The position numbers and the translations under genes were made by a program. 64,000 nt of DNA from an uncultured Neomegalonema sp. (GTDB lineage Bacteria; Pseudomonadota; Alphaproteobacteria; Rhodobacterales; Rhodobacteraceae). Location: NCBI GenBank assembly GCA_938008165.1, contig CALLLP010000015.1:1-64000 (forward strand). Reading direction: 5' to 3'. This document shows, piece after piece, positions 27,399 to 35,457 of this stretch. Numbering within the stretch: position 1 is the first letter of the stretch; every line of letters begins with the position of its first letter. Below the pieces are notes generated by a model, which was given only the letters and a program-made list of their open reading frames with translations, did not search any database and had not been told where the DNA came from.

Positions 27399-28156
27399 CC
27401 GTCCATTTCATCGGCGCAGGCCCCGGCGACCCCGACCTGATCACCGTCAAGGCCCTGCGCCTGATCCGCGAATGTCCTGTCTGCCTCTACGCGGGCAGTC
27501 TGGTGCCTGAGGCGATCGTGGCGGAGGCACCCGGCACCATCATCGATACCGCGCCCATGGCCCTCGACGAGATCATCGCGGAGATGGCCACCGCGCATGC
27601 CATGGGCAACGATGTAGCCCGTGTCCATTCCGGCGACCCGTCGCTTTATGGCGCGATTGCCGAGCAAATCCGGCGGCTGAAAGTACTGAACATCCCTTAT
27701 GACGTGACACCGGGGGTCAGCGCCTATGCCGCCGCCGCCGCCGCACTGGGCCGCGAACTCACCATCCCCGAAGTCGCGCAGACCGTTATCCTCACCCGCA
27801 CCGCCGGTAAATCGAGCGCCATGCCAGAAGGGGAGGATCTGGAGACACTGGGCCGGACCGGCGCGACCCTCGCGATCCATCTGTCGATCCGCAATCTGCT
27901 GATGATCGAGCGCACGCTCTCGCCGCTCTACGGGGCGGATTGCCCGGTCATCGTCGCCTATCGCGTTGGCTGGCCCGATCAGATGTTCATCGAAGGCACG
28001 CTCTCGGACATCCGCGAGAAGGTGCGCGCGGAAAAGATCACCCGCACCGCCCTCATCCTGCTTGGCCCTGCCCTGCGCGAGGTCGATTTTCGCGATTCAG
28101 CGCTCTACGATGCCGATCAACCGCATGTGCTGCGCCCCAAGCGAAAGGCGGGCTGA
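27395..28156 (+). CDS. cobM: Precorrin-4 C11-methyltransferase
   Basis: 253 residues (cbiF equivalent). Methylates C11 of (cobalt-)precorrin-4. Motifs: HFIGAGPGDPDLITVKA at residue 4, VHSGDPSLYGAIAEQ near 78, VTPGVSAYAAAAAALGREL near 105 and VAYRVGWPDQ near 190. Overlaps the preceding fusion gene by 4 bp and the following thioesterase-like gene by one base (TGATG). It is the last recognised corrin gene of the plus operon. Confidence 0.95.
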   Translation: MTVHFIGAGPGDPDLITVKALRLIRECPVCLYAGSLVPEAIVAEAPGTIIDTAPMALDEIIAEMATAHAMGNDVARVHSGDPSLYGAIAEQIRRLKVLNIPYDVTPGVSAYAAAAAALGRELTIPEVAQTVILTRTAGKSSAMPEGEDLETLGRTGATLAIHLSIRNLLMIERTLSPLYGADCPVIVAYRVGWPDQMFIEGTLSDIREKVRAEKITRTALILLGPALREVDFRDSALYDADQPHVLRPKRKAG

Positions 28157-28686
28157 TGTATCCCCTGTTCCGCCTCGCCCGTGTGTTCCTGTTCAGCCCC
28201 AAACGCAGCCCCCTCACGCCGGAGGATACCGGCACGCTGCGCATGGTTGTGTGGCCGTGGGATTGCGACATCTTCTTTGAGATGAATAACGGGCGCCACC
28301 TGACGCTCTATGATCTGGGGCGGTTCGATTATGGCGCGCGGTGTGGGTTATTGCCACTGCTCAAGACGAAGGGGTGGGGCCTCGTCGTCGCCGGATCGAC
28401 GATCCGCTATCGCAAGCGCCTGTTGCCCTTTCAACGGTATCGGATGCACACCCGCCTGATCGGGCGCGATGCGCGATGGTTCTACTTCGTGCAGAGGATG
28501 ACGCGGGGCGACGATACCTGCTCCGCCGCGCTCATCCGCACCGCCGTCACGAAAAAGGGCCGCATTCTGCCAACGCAGGAAGTGGCCGATGCGCTGGGAT
28601 ATCCCGAATGGCAACCGGCGAAACCCGAATGGGTCGAGGCATGGATCACCGCCGACGATTCCCGGCCCTGGCCACCGGAGGAATAG
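28156..28686 (+). CDS. Thioesterase-superfamily (hotdog, THEM6-like) protein
   Basis: 176 residues. A hotdog-fold pattern is visible in DIFFEMNNGRHLTLYDLGRFDYG (written in parts: DIFFEMNNG and HLTLYDLGRFD), which resembles 4HBT/THEM6-like acyl-CoA thioesterases with the conserved Asn-Gly-x-His. No signal peptide, but a hydrophobic N-terminus. It is translationally coupled to cobM through TGATG, with no known part in corrin synthesis. The stop TAG at 28684-28686 directly abuts the stop of the convergent ClC gene with no base between. Confidence 0.8.
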   Translation: MYPLFRLARVFLFSPKRSPLTPEDTGTLRMVVWPWDCDIFFEMNNGRHLTLYDLGRFDYGARCGLLPLLKTKGWGLVVAGSTIRYRKRLLPFQRYRMHTRLIGRDARWFYFVQRMTRGDDTCSAALIRTAVTKKGRILPTQEVADALGYPEWQPAKPEWVEAWITADDSRPWPPEE

Positions 28687-30339
28687 TCACCCATGCTCTT
28701 CCTCATGCGCCTCGACCAAGGCTCGGTTATAGGCGCGCAGGGCATCGATATGGAATAAGGCGCCGGTCAAGGTGCGCCCGCCGCCCTCGTTTTCCGAGAC
28801 GATGGGGATGTATTCCAGCTTCTTCGAAAACATCGACAGGGCCGTCTGCATCGTATCGTCTTTTGACAGGGACACACCCTGCTCGATCAAGTCCCAGCTC
28901 TGGGTTTCCGATGGGCTGCCCTCTGCCCCACGCGGCAGCATATACGTGCCCACCAGCATCGTATCGAGCAGATAACGCTGTGGCCCATCCCCCAGATGCA
29001 AGCCCCGATTGCCCAAGCGCCAGTGGAAATAGCTGCGCTCGATGACCTGCTGCGTCAACACGGTCGCGACCGAGACGGACACCATGACCGCCACCGCCGT
29101 CTGATAATCCCCCGTCAGCTCGAACACGATCAACGAAGTCGAAATCGGCGCGCCCAGCACCGCCGCCGCCACCGCCCCCATTCCCGCAAGGGCATAGAGA
29201 CCGTACGAACTTGACAGCTCAGGGAAGATCGACGTCGCGACGACGCCAAACGCCCCCCCCGTCACCGCGCCCAGCATCAGGGAGGGCGAGAAAACCCCGC
29301 CCCCGAACCGCGTGGCCAGCGTGACCGCCACCGCCGCGACCTTGGCCGCAATGACGCCGATCATCGTCCAGAACGGCACGCGTTCGTAGAGCACTTCGGA
29401 TGTCGTCTCATAGCCGACCCCAACCACCTGCGGATAGACCAGCGCAATGCACCCGATGACAAAGCCCCCCGCCGCAGGCTCCAGCCAGAGCGGATAACTC
29501 CAGCGTTCCTGCATGCGGTCGGTCAGGGTATCCGTCGCGATGATCGATGCCATCAACAGCGTAGCGGTAATCGCCGAGACGACCCCAAGCAGGCCGAATG
29601 CGGGCAATTCCCAGAATGTCTCAAGACTGCGATCGGGTATCCAGAATGCCGGATAATCCCCCAGATGCGACCGCGAAATCACGGCCCCTGCGACGCTGGC
29701 AATCACGATGGGCGCAAAGGCGCGCACGGCATAATATCCGAGCACGACCTCCAGCGCGAATAATGCCCCGGCAATCGGTGCGTTGAATGACGATGAAACC
29801 GCCGCCGCCGCCGCACAGCCGAGCAGGATACGCGCCTCGACCTTGGTAACACGGGCAAAGCGCGAAAAAACCGCCGCGAGCGTCGCCCCAAGATGGACAA
29901 CCGGGCCCTCCCGCCCCGAACTCGCCCCCACACCGAGGGATAATGCCGAGACAACCGCCGAGATCGTACCGCTGCGCAGGGACATCTCGCAGCCCCGGAT
30001 TCGGCATGCCTCGATCACCTCCGCAACGCTGGCCACCCGGCCACTATCGCTGAATCGGGCGAGGATGAGACCGACACATAGCCCGCCAAGCGTGGGCACA
30101 CTGAGCACAACCCACCAATCGAGCCGCGATACGCTCGTCTCGATGGCCGCTTCGGTTTCGCCGAAAAACAGGGTTTGGAGAGCGCCAACCGTCCAATAGA
30201 ACAGCAGGGCCGCATAGCCCGAAATCGCCCCGACAATGAGGGCGTAGACCCATAATCGGGGCTGGTCGAGATCGGATAGCCGCGTCCAGAACTGGCGCAG
30301 AAGCTCTCTGGTGCCAATCCCGAACAACCGCTTCATCAT
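28687..30339 (-). CDS. ClC-family chloride channel/antiporter with CBS-like C-terminus
   Basis: 550 residues with about ten membrane helices in two antiparallel halves, then a cytosolic tail of about 120 residues with one or two CBS-like parts (QTALSMFSKKLEYIPIVSE). Selectivity motifs: GASSGREGPVVHLG near 138 with the gating Glu kept, as in Cl-/H+ exchangers, GCAAAAAVSSSFNAPI, and FGGGVFSPSLMLGA near 345. Stands alone on the minus strand, convergent with and abutting the thioesterase gene. Exchanger or channel behaviour is not decided by sequence. Confidence 0.93.
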   Translation of the reverse strand: MMKRLFGIGTRELLRQFWTRLSDLDQPRLWVYALIVGAISGYAALLFYWTVGALQTLFFGETEAAIETSVSRLDWWVVLSVPTLGGLCVGLILARFSDSGRVASVAEVIEACRIRGCEMSLRSGTISAVVSALSLGVGASSGREGPVVHLGATLAAVFSRFARVTKVEARILLGCAAAAAVSSSFNAPIAGALFALEVVLGYYAVRAFAPIVIASVAGAVISRSHLGDYPAFWIPDRSLETFWELPAFGLLGVVSAITATLLMASIIATDTLTDRMQERWSYPLWLEPAAGGFVIGCIALVYPQVVGVGYETTSEVLYERVPFWTMIGVIAAKVAAVAVTLATRFGGGVFSPSLMLGAVTGGAFGVVATSIFPELSSSYGLYALAGMGAVAAAVLGAPISTSLIVFELTGDYQTAVAVMVSVSVATVLTQQVIERSYFHWRLGNRGLHLGDGPQRYLLDTMLVGTYMLPRGAEGSPSETQSWDLIEQGVSLSKDDTMQTALSMFSKKLEYIPIVSENEGGGRTLTGALFHIDALRAYNRALVEAHEEEHG

Positions 30340-30395
30340 TGTTTTTCAGCGCTCGCAAACCCTGCGCCGAAGCGCAAGAGCCAAACGTCCCTCAA

Positions 30396-30704
30396 TCAGC
30401 GGCAAACACCGCCGATCATCCACATGCCAACCCCTTTGTCGAAGACGATCAGACCCGGATCGGCGACGAATTCTCCGCCGCGAGTCTGGCAATATTCGGT
30501 ATCAAGGCGCGTCTTGGCCTGATCCATTGCCTGCACCTGCTCGTCCTTTTCGCCGGAAAAGGCTGGCTGGCGCACGACTTCGGCGGCCACGATCTGTGTA
30601 TCGGGCAATTGTCCGGTAATCATATTGTAGCTGAAATCTTCAGCGGCAATCGCTGGCAGGGTGACCATTGCGACCGAGATTGCGAGTGTCAGACCTGTCT
30701 TCAT
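30396..30704 (-). CDS. Small exported protein, paralogue A
   Basis: 102 residues with a signal peptide of about 20 residues (ending AIAA) and a mature part of 81 residues. It contains MITGQLPDTQI, AFSGEKDEQ, two cysteines (EYC and GGVCR) likely to form a disulfide, and the fixed run GGEFVADPGLIVFDKG. About 55 of the 81 mature residues match paralogue B just upstream on the same strand. Good ribosome binding site GAGGAG before ATG 30704. No family recognised; function unknown. Confidence 0.75.
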   Translation of the reverse strand: MKTGLTLAISVAMVTLPAIAAEDFSYNMITGQLPDTQIVAAEVVRQPAFSGEKDEQVQAMDQAKTRLDTEYCQTRGGEFVADPGLIVFDKGVGMWMIGGVCR

Positions 30705-30899
30705 TATTGTTCTCCTCTTGACGCCCCAAGTAGCTATCTTAGAGAGAGAATTCCGATTTGGCCACATGATCGTACAAGAAAACCACCGCGCATGCCGTGG
30801 GATGCTCAGATCCGGGGAATCCGGGGAGAACGCATGGGCTTTTAAGCCATGTAATGCCCCCCCCCGACAGGAGCGAGATCAGAGTGATCGGCGGCCGCT

Positions 30900-31208
30900 T
30901 TAGCGGCAGACGCCTCCGACGAGCCATTCATTGATGCCCTTGTCAAAGACGATCAGGCCCGGATCGGCGACGAATTCACCGCCCTGTTTTTTGCAGTAAT
31001 CGTTTTCGAGCGCGGTTTTGGCCTTGTCCATCGCCTGTGCCTGCTCGTCCCGCTTGCCCGAAAAGGCCGGTTCGCGCACGACATTGGCTGCGATGATCTG
31101 CGTACCGGGCAACTGACCTGTCATCCAGCCATACTTGTAATCTCCCGCCGCAAACGCGGTGTGGGACAGGGTCGACAGGGCGATAGTCAGGGCGAAGGTC
31201 TTCTTCAT
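30900..31208 (-). CDS. Small exported protein, paralogue B
   Basis: 102 residues with signal peptide (MKKTFALTIALSTLSHTAFA) and an 81-residue mature part, a tandem duplicate of the gene at 30396-30704, which lies 195 bp further along. Shared features are MTGQLPGTQI, PAFSGKRDEQ, the DYC and GGVCR cysteines and VADPGLIVFDKG. AGGAGAG is the ribosome binding site. The 195-bp spacer between the copies holds a run of nine C (30857-30865) and probably a separate promoter for paralogue A. Function unknown. Confidence 0.75.
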   Translation of the reverse strand: MKKTFALTIALSTLSHTAFAAGDYKYGWMTGQLPGTQIIAANVVREPAFSGKRDEQAQAMDKAKTALENDYCKKQGGEFVADPGLIVFDKGINEWLVGGVCR

Positions 31209-31305
31209 CGTCTCTCTCCTAGTGCACGGTAACCGTCTATCACACGGAAACACTCGTGAATTCCAGCGCGTGTGTACAGCGTAGGAGAAAGACAATGCCG
31301 AAAAG

Positions 31306-31971
31306 TTAACGGGCGATCTGGTCGAGATCGGGGCGTGTAAAATCGCCGGTCTGCGCGTCCATGATCCACAATTCGCCCGTGGCAATGTCAAACCATGCGC
31401 CATGCAGGGCAAGACGGCCCTTTTCTTCGAGGATTTTCACACAAGGAAAACTGCGCAGGTTATCAATGGAATGGCGGATCGAGATACGCTCCAATGCCGT
31501 ATTGCGCTCGCTTGGGGTCATCGATTCATAGGCGGCGACTTTCTGCGCAGCGGGGCGTAGCAGGCTCATCCACTTGCCGATAAAATCGCCGGGCGAGAGC
31601 GGCTTTTCCGCCGGGGCCAATGCCGCCCCGATGCCACCACAGCGCGCATGGCCCATCACGACGATATTTTTCACCTTCAGCGCCTGCACTGCAAATTCCA
31701 GCGCAGCGGAGGTGGAATGATAGGCGCCGTCCGGTTCATAGGGTGGAACGAGATTGGCGACGTTTCGCAGGACAAAGACCTCGCCGGGGATCGAATCGAA
31801 GATCTGCTCCGGTGCCGCCCGCGAGTCGCAACACGCGACGATCATCGTTTCGGGCTTCTGGCCGCTTTCCGCCAAATCGCGGAGCCGTTGCTGCTGACGC
31901 GGCAGCGCGCCGGTCAGAAAGGATTTATAGCCTTCGAGAAGGCGATGCGGAAAAGGGGTCTCGCGTTGCAT
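31306..31971 (-). CDS. Beta-class carbonic anhydrase
   Basis: 221 residues from the ATG at 31971 (GGGAG 7 nt upstream; longer in-frame starts give an unlikely leader). Interconverts CO2 and bicarbonate in the cytoplasm. Zn ligands and dyad are seen in ACCDSRAAPEQIF near 48 (Cys, Asp, Arg) and in MGHARCGGI near 108 (His, Cys). Divergent from the sbtA-sbtB pair with 143 bp between starts, which fits joint use of bicarbonate. Full length. Confidence 0.95.
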   Translation of the reverse strand: MQRETPFPHRLLEGYKSFLTGALPRQQQRLRDLAESGQKPETMIVACCDSRAAPEQIFDSIPGEVFVLRNVANLVPPYEPDGAYHSTSAALEFAVQALKVKNIVVMGHARCGGIGAALAPAEKPLSPGDFIGKWMSLLRPAAQKVAAYESMTPSERNTALERISIRHSIDNLRSFPCVKILEEKGRLALHGAWFDIATGELWIMDAQTGDFTRPDLDQIAR

Positions 31972-32114
31972 GGGGCCGCTCCCGAATTCAAACCGTGATG
32001 ATCCACCTGTTAAGTGCCGTTCTATTTTCAGATGCGGCGCGGTCATGCAAGCGTGGCGAGACACGTGCATCCCCCGTCCTATATCGATGGACAATCTTGG
32101 ATAGGGGATAGCGG

Positions 32115-33092
32115 GTGGACGGATTTCTTTCATTGGCGGCCAGCAATCTAGGCTCACCGCTTATCCTGTCGTTTGTTCTGGGTGTCGTCGCGGCGCTGGG
32201 GCGATCCGATCTGGTCTTCCCGGAAGCGGCGGCAAAAGCGCTGTCGATCTATCTGCTCTTTGCCATCGGCATGAAAGGCGGTGTCAGCGTTGCCGAACAC
32301 GGCATCGACCTGCGCCTTGGCACAAGCGTTCTGACCGGGGTGATCCTGTCGGCGGCGATGCCGCTGGTGGCCTTTTGGCTGCTCCAGATCATGACGCGGC
32401 TCGATCGTGTGAATGCCGCCGCCGTTTCGGCGCATTACGGCTCGATCTCGATCGTCACCTTCGTTGCGGGCACCTCCGTTCTCGAAAGCGCGGGCATGAC
32501 ATCGGATGGGTTCATGGTCGCCGTGGCGGCGGCGATGGAGGCCCCCGCGATCCTGTCGGCGCTGTGGCTTATCAGCCGGGGCGGATCGGGCGCGACGGTC
32601 GATGCGGATTTGTGGCGTGAAATCCTGCTCAACGGGTCCATCGTCTTGCTGGTCGGGGCCTTTGCCATCGGCATGATCGTTGGCAAGGAAGGGATGGCGG
32701 AGATCGAGTCGTTCTTCGTCGCGCCCTTCAAAGGAGCGCTGTGCCTGTTTTTGCTCGATATGGGTCTGGTTGCCGGGCGGGGCCTGCGGCGCAGTCGTGA
32801 CGTGCTCACCCCCGGCCTGCTGGCCTTCGGGCTGCTGATGCCCTTGATCGGAGGCATGGCCGGGGCGATGGGCGGCCTGTTGATCGGGTTGCCGACCGGC
32901 TCGCTGTTCCTGATGATGATCCTTGCGGCATCGGCATCCTATATCGCCGTGCCCGCCGCCATGCGCGTGGCCGTGCCCGAAGCTGATCCCGGCATCTATC
33001 TGACGCTGTCGCTTGGCATTACCTTTCCGTTTAACCTGACCCTCGGCTTGCCCATCTATCTCGCCATCGCCCGCGCTATCAGTGGAGGATGA
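32115..33092 (+). CDS. sbtA: SbtA-type sodium-dependent bicarbonate transporter
   Basis: 325 residues beginning at GTG 32115 with AGGGGA 6 nt upstream. About ten membrane helices in two inverted repeats; family-typical IGMKGGVSVAEHG near 52, AHYGSISIVTFVAG near 105, FLLDMGLVAGRGL near 215 and ASASYIAVPAAMR near 275. Cyanobacterial SbtA takes up bicarbonate with Na+. Directly followed (7 bp) by an SbtB-like PII gene and divergent from beta-carbonic anhydrase. The start of a bicarbonate supply module; exact substrate is inferred from family. Confidence 0.92.
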   Translation: MDGFLSLAASNLGSPLILSFVLGVVAALGRSDLVFPEAAAKALSIYLLFAIGMKGGVSVAEHGIDLRLGTSVLTGVILSAAMPLVAFWLLQIMTRLDRVNAAAVSAHYGSISIVTFVAGTSVLESAGMTSDGFMVAVAAAMEAPAILSALWLISRGGSGATVDADLWREILLNGSIVLLVGAFAIGMIVGKEGMAEIESFFVAPFKGALCLFLLDMGLVAGRGLRRSRDVLTPGLLAFGLLMPLIGGMAGAMGGLLIGLPTGSLFLMMILAASASYIAVPAAMRVAVPEADPGIYLTLSLGITFPFNLTLGLPIYLAIARAISGG

Positions 33093-33099
33093 ACCACCC

Positions 33100-33411
33100 A
33101 TGCAGACTCACAAGGCCAAACAGGTCGCCATCACCATCGAAGCCCCCATGGAGCGCCGACTGCGCGCCGCCATCGAGGAGGCTGGCGTCACCGGCTATTC
33201 GATCCTGCCCGTCCTTGGCGGCTCGGGCCGTTCGGGACCGTGGAGCGCGGAGGGACAGGTCGGGCTGGCCGGGGGCATGGTACAAGTCAGTTGCATCATC
33301 CGCCCCGACCGGCTCGACGGCTTGCTGGAAAGCGTCTTCTCCGTCGTCGAGCGCCATATCGGCGTCGTCACCGTGACCGATTGCGATGTTTTGCGCGCGG
33401 AGCGATTCTGA
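33100..33411 (+). CDS. sbtB: PII-like protein, SbtB type
   Basis: 103 residues with the ferredoxin-like PII layout and a T-loop-like glycine-rich part (PVLGGSGRSGPWS and VGLAGG) near 40-62, then QVSCIIRPDRL and VVTVTDCDVLR at the end. SbtB trimers bind SbtA and adenyl nucleotides (ATP, AMP, cAMP) to close the transporter. It lacks the Cys-Gly-Pro-x-Gly-Cys tail of cyanobacterial forms. A GGAGG lies 11 nt before ATG 33100 and inside the sbtA end. Function by family and context. Confidence 0.85.
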   Translation: MQTHKAKQVAITIEAPMERRLRAAIEEAGVTGYSILPVLGGSGRSGPWSAEGQVGLAGGMVQVSCIIRPDRLDGLLESVFSVVERHIGVVTVTDCDVLRAERF

Positions 33412-33435
33412 ACCGCCCCCGATGAAAGGACCGTC

Positions 33436-34131
33436 ATGCTCGAAGAACCGCCCCTGCTCACCATCGCCCGCAATCAGCGTCGCCCCGACCCCGCGCAGGT
33501 CGCCGCGTTTCAGAATGTGCCCACCAGTTTCGTCGTCGATGCGATGTTCGGCACTGGCGCATTGTCCAACCGGATCAGGCCCCTTGGCGAAAGCCGCGAT
33601 CTGCTGAGCGTGGCCGCCGGTCCCGCCCTGACCGTGGGATGCGGGGCGGGGGATATCCTTGCGCTGCTGGCCGCCCTTGACTCCCTACAGGATGGCGACA
33701 TCGTGCTCGCCGCTTTTGATGGGTTTCAGGGCTGTGCCGCCGCCGGGGACCGGGTCTGCGGGATGCTGCGCAATTCGGGTGCAGCGGGGTTCGTGACCGA
33801 TGGGCCTGTGCGCGATTATGCCGGGATCGTCGGGATCGGCCTGCCGTGCTGGGCCACGGGCCTGACCCCTGCCTCGCCCTTCACCAATGGTCCCGGCTCG
33901 GTCGGCCTGCCCATCCAGATCGGCGGAAGACAGGTCGAAACCGGCGACATGATCGTCGCCGACCATGATGGCGTGGTCGTCGTCCCCTATGCCCGGATCG
34001 ACGACGTCATCGCAAAGCTGGAAACGGTGAAGAAGCTGGAAACCGCTCTGGATGCGGAAATCGCCGATGGCCTGCGCATCCCGCCCTCGACGCTCGACCT
34101 GCTGGCCAGCGACAAGGTGCGCTATATCTGA
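33436..34131 (+). CDS. RraA-family protein
   Basis: 231 residues of the RraA/4-hydroxy-4-methyl-2-oxoglutarate aldolase fold. Motifs: SFVVDAMFGTGALS near 30, GAGDILALLAALDSLQDGDIVLAAFDG, AAGFVTDGPVRDYAGI near 118 (metal-binding GDxxRD-like position), and MIVADHDGVVVVPYARID near 175, the family signature. Either an aldolase for branched keto acids or an RNase E modulator; these cannot be separated here. AAAGGA lies 5 nt before the ATG. Convergent with the FAD oxidoreductase gene, 26 bp apart. Confidence 0.88.
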   Translation: MLEEPPLLTIARNQRRPDPAQVAAFQNVPTSFVVDAMFGTGALSNRIRPLGESRDLLSVAAGPALTVGCGAGDILALLAALDSLQDGDIVLAAFDGFQGCAAAGDRVCGMLRNSGAAGFVTDGPVRDYAGIVGIGLPCWATGLTPASPFTNGPGSVGLPIQIGGRQVETGDMIVADHDGVVVVPYARIDDVIAKLETVKKLETALDAEIADGLRIPPSTLDLLASDKVRYI

Positions 34132-34157
34132 GAGACAGGCGAGGCGGGGGTGCAGGA

Positions 34158-35453
34158 TCAGCGGGGTTGCCGCTCCTTGCGTCGATCCTTGATCCCATAC
34201 CACGCCATCGCGGCGGGCAGGAACCATGGGCGGCCCTCGTAGAACGGGATCGCCCTCGGCGCGCCGAAATCCAGCGCGCTGCGCCCTTCTGATTTTTTGA
34301 GGATACGCATCGCGACCTTTGTGCCCAGCCAATGCGCCCAGACCGTGCCCGACCCGCAATAGCTGCATGCGTAATGGATACCGTCATGCTCGAAAATATG
34401 CGGCAGTTCCTCGCGGCTGAAGGCGACGTAGCCATTCCATGAATGGGTGATCGGCACATCCGCCAATTCGGGGAAAATCTCGACCATCCCACGGCGCACA
34501 TGCTCCGCCGCCGCATGGGGATTGCGGGTCAGGGGCGGTTCGCGACTGCCCAGCATGATGCGCTTTCCGTCCGGACTGGGGCGGAAATAGCGATAGAGAT
34601 TGCGATTTTCGCCCATCGCGCGGCGCTTTGGCATCAGGTGGTTCATCAGATTGTCGGACAGTTCCTCCGTCACGACGATCCGGCTGGTGACGGGCACCAG
34701 ACGGCGGCGCAGCCACGTGTCGCTTGCATCGGTATACCCGTTGGTCGCCATGACCACATGCCGCGCACTGACCGTTCCCCGCGCCGTGGCCACCGTAAAG
34801 CGCCGCCCTGCCCGCTTGATGCCCTGCACCGCCGTCTCGCCATGGATGACCGCCCCCGCCCCGGTCGCGAGATCGAGCAGGCCCGCATGGAATTTCGCCG
34901 GGTGAAACAGGCCGATATCCGGGCGGATCAGCGCGCCGCTATAAGCGGTCGAGCCGGTTTCATCGGGCAGATCGGCCTTTTGGACCGCCTGCGCCGGGAT
35001 TCCGATATGTTGGCTCAGGAGATCCGCTTCTCGCGCCATCTTGTCGAAATCTTCGAGATTGAGCGCGCCGGTGAACCGGCCTGTCATCTGAAAATCGCAC
35101 TCGATCCCGTTTTCGCGGATGACATGGGCCAGATACTCGCGCGCGTACATCCCTTCACGGTAGAGCGCGACGGCTTTTTGATACCCGAATTTATGGATCG
35201 CATCGCCGAGACCAAGCCGCAGGTTGCCGCTCAGGATACCGCCATTGCGCGTGGAGGCCCCCTCGCCTGCCCGCTGTTTATCGAAGACCTGAACGGATAA
35301 TCCAGCCGATGCCAGAACACGCGCGGCGCTCAGGCCCGTATATCCCGCCCCGACGATGGCGACATCGCAGGTCGGTGCAATCGGCTCGTGGGTCGGGTCG
35401 GGAGGCGCGACCGCCTCCCACCAATAGGGATCGAGACGGATCGTCTCCGCCAC
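34158..35453 (-). CDS. FAD-dependent oxidoreductase (DAO family, gamma-glutamylputrescine oxidase-like)
   Basis: 431 residues starting at GTG 35453. DAO/PuuB-type: VAIVGAGYTGLSAARVLA near 30 binds FAD, GAGEGASTRNGGILSG near 65 (RAGEGASTRNGG) is the flavin-linked loop, and CSYCGSGTVWAHWLGTK near 380 closes the FAD site. Likely oxidises a secondary amine such as a glutamylated polyamine, glycine or proline derivative. Begins 4 bp after the nuoF stop in the place where nuoG is expected, so it is probably co-transcribed with complex I genes. No link between the two functions is known. Confidence 0.88.
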   Translation of the reverse strand: MAETIRLDPYWWEAVAPPDPTHEPIAPTCDVAIVGAGYTGLSAARVLASAGLSVQVFDKQRAGEGASTRNGGILSGNLRLGLGDAIHKFGYQKAVALYREGMYAREYLAHVIRENGIECDFQMTGRFTGALNLEDFDKMAREADLLSQHIGIPAQAVQKADLPDETGSTAYSGALIRPDIGLFHPAKFHAGLLDLATGAGAVIHGETAVQGIKRAGRRFTVATARGTVSARHVVMATNGYTDASDTWLRRRLVPVTSRIVVTEELSDNLMNHLMPKRRAMGENRNLYRYFRPSPDGKRIMLGSREPPLTRNPHAAAEHVRRGMVEIFPELADVPITHSWNGYVAFSREELPHIFEHDGIHYACSYCGSGTVWAHWLGTKVAMRILKKSEGRSALDFGAPRAIPFYEGRPWFLPAAMAWYGIKDRRKERQPR

Positions 35454-35457
35454 CCGC

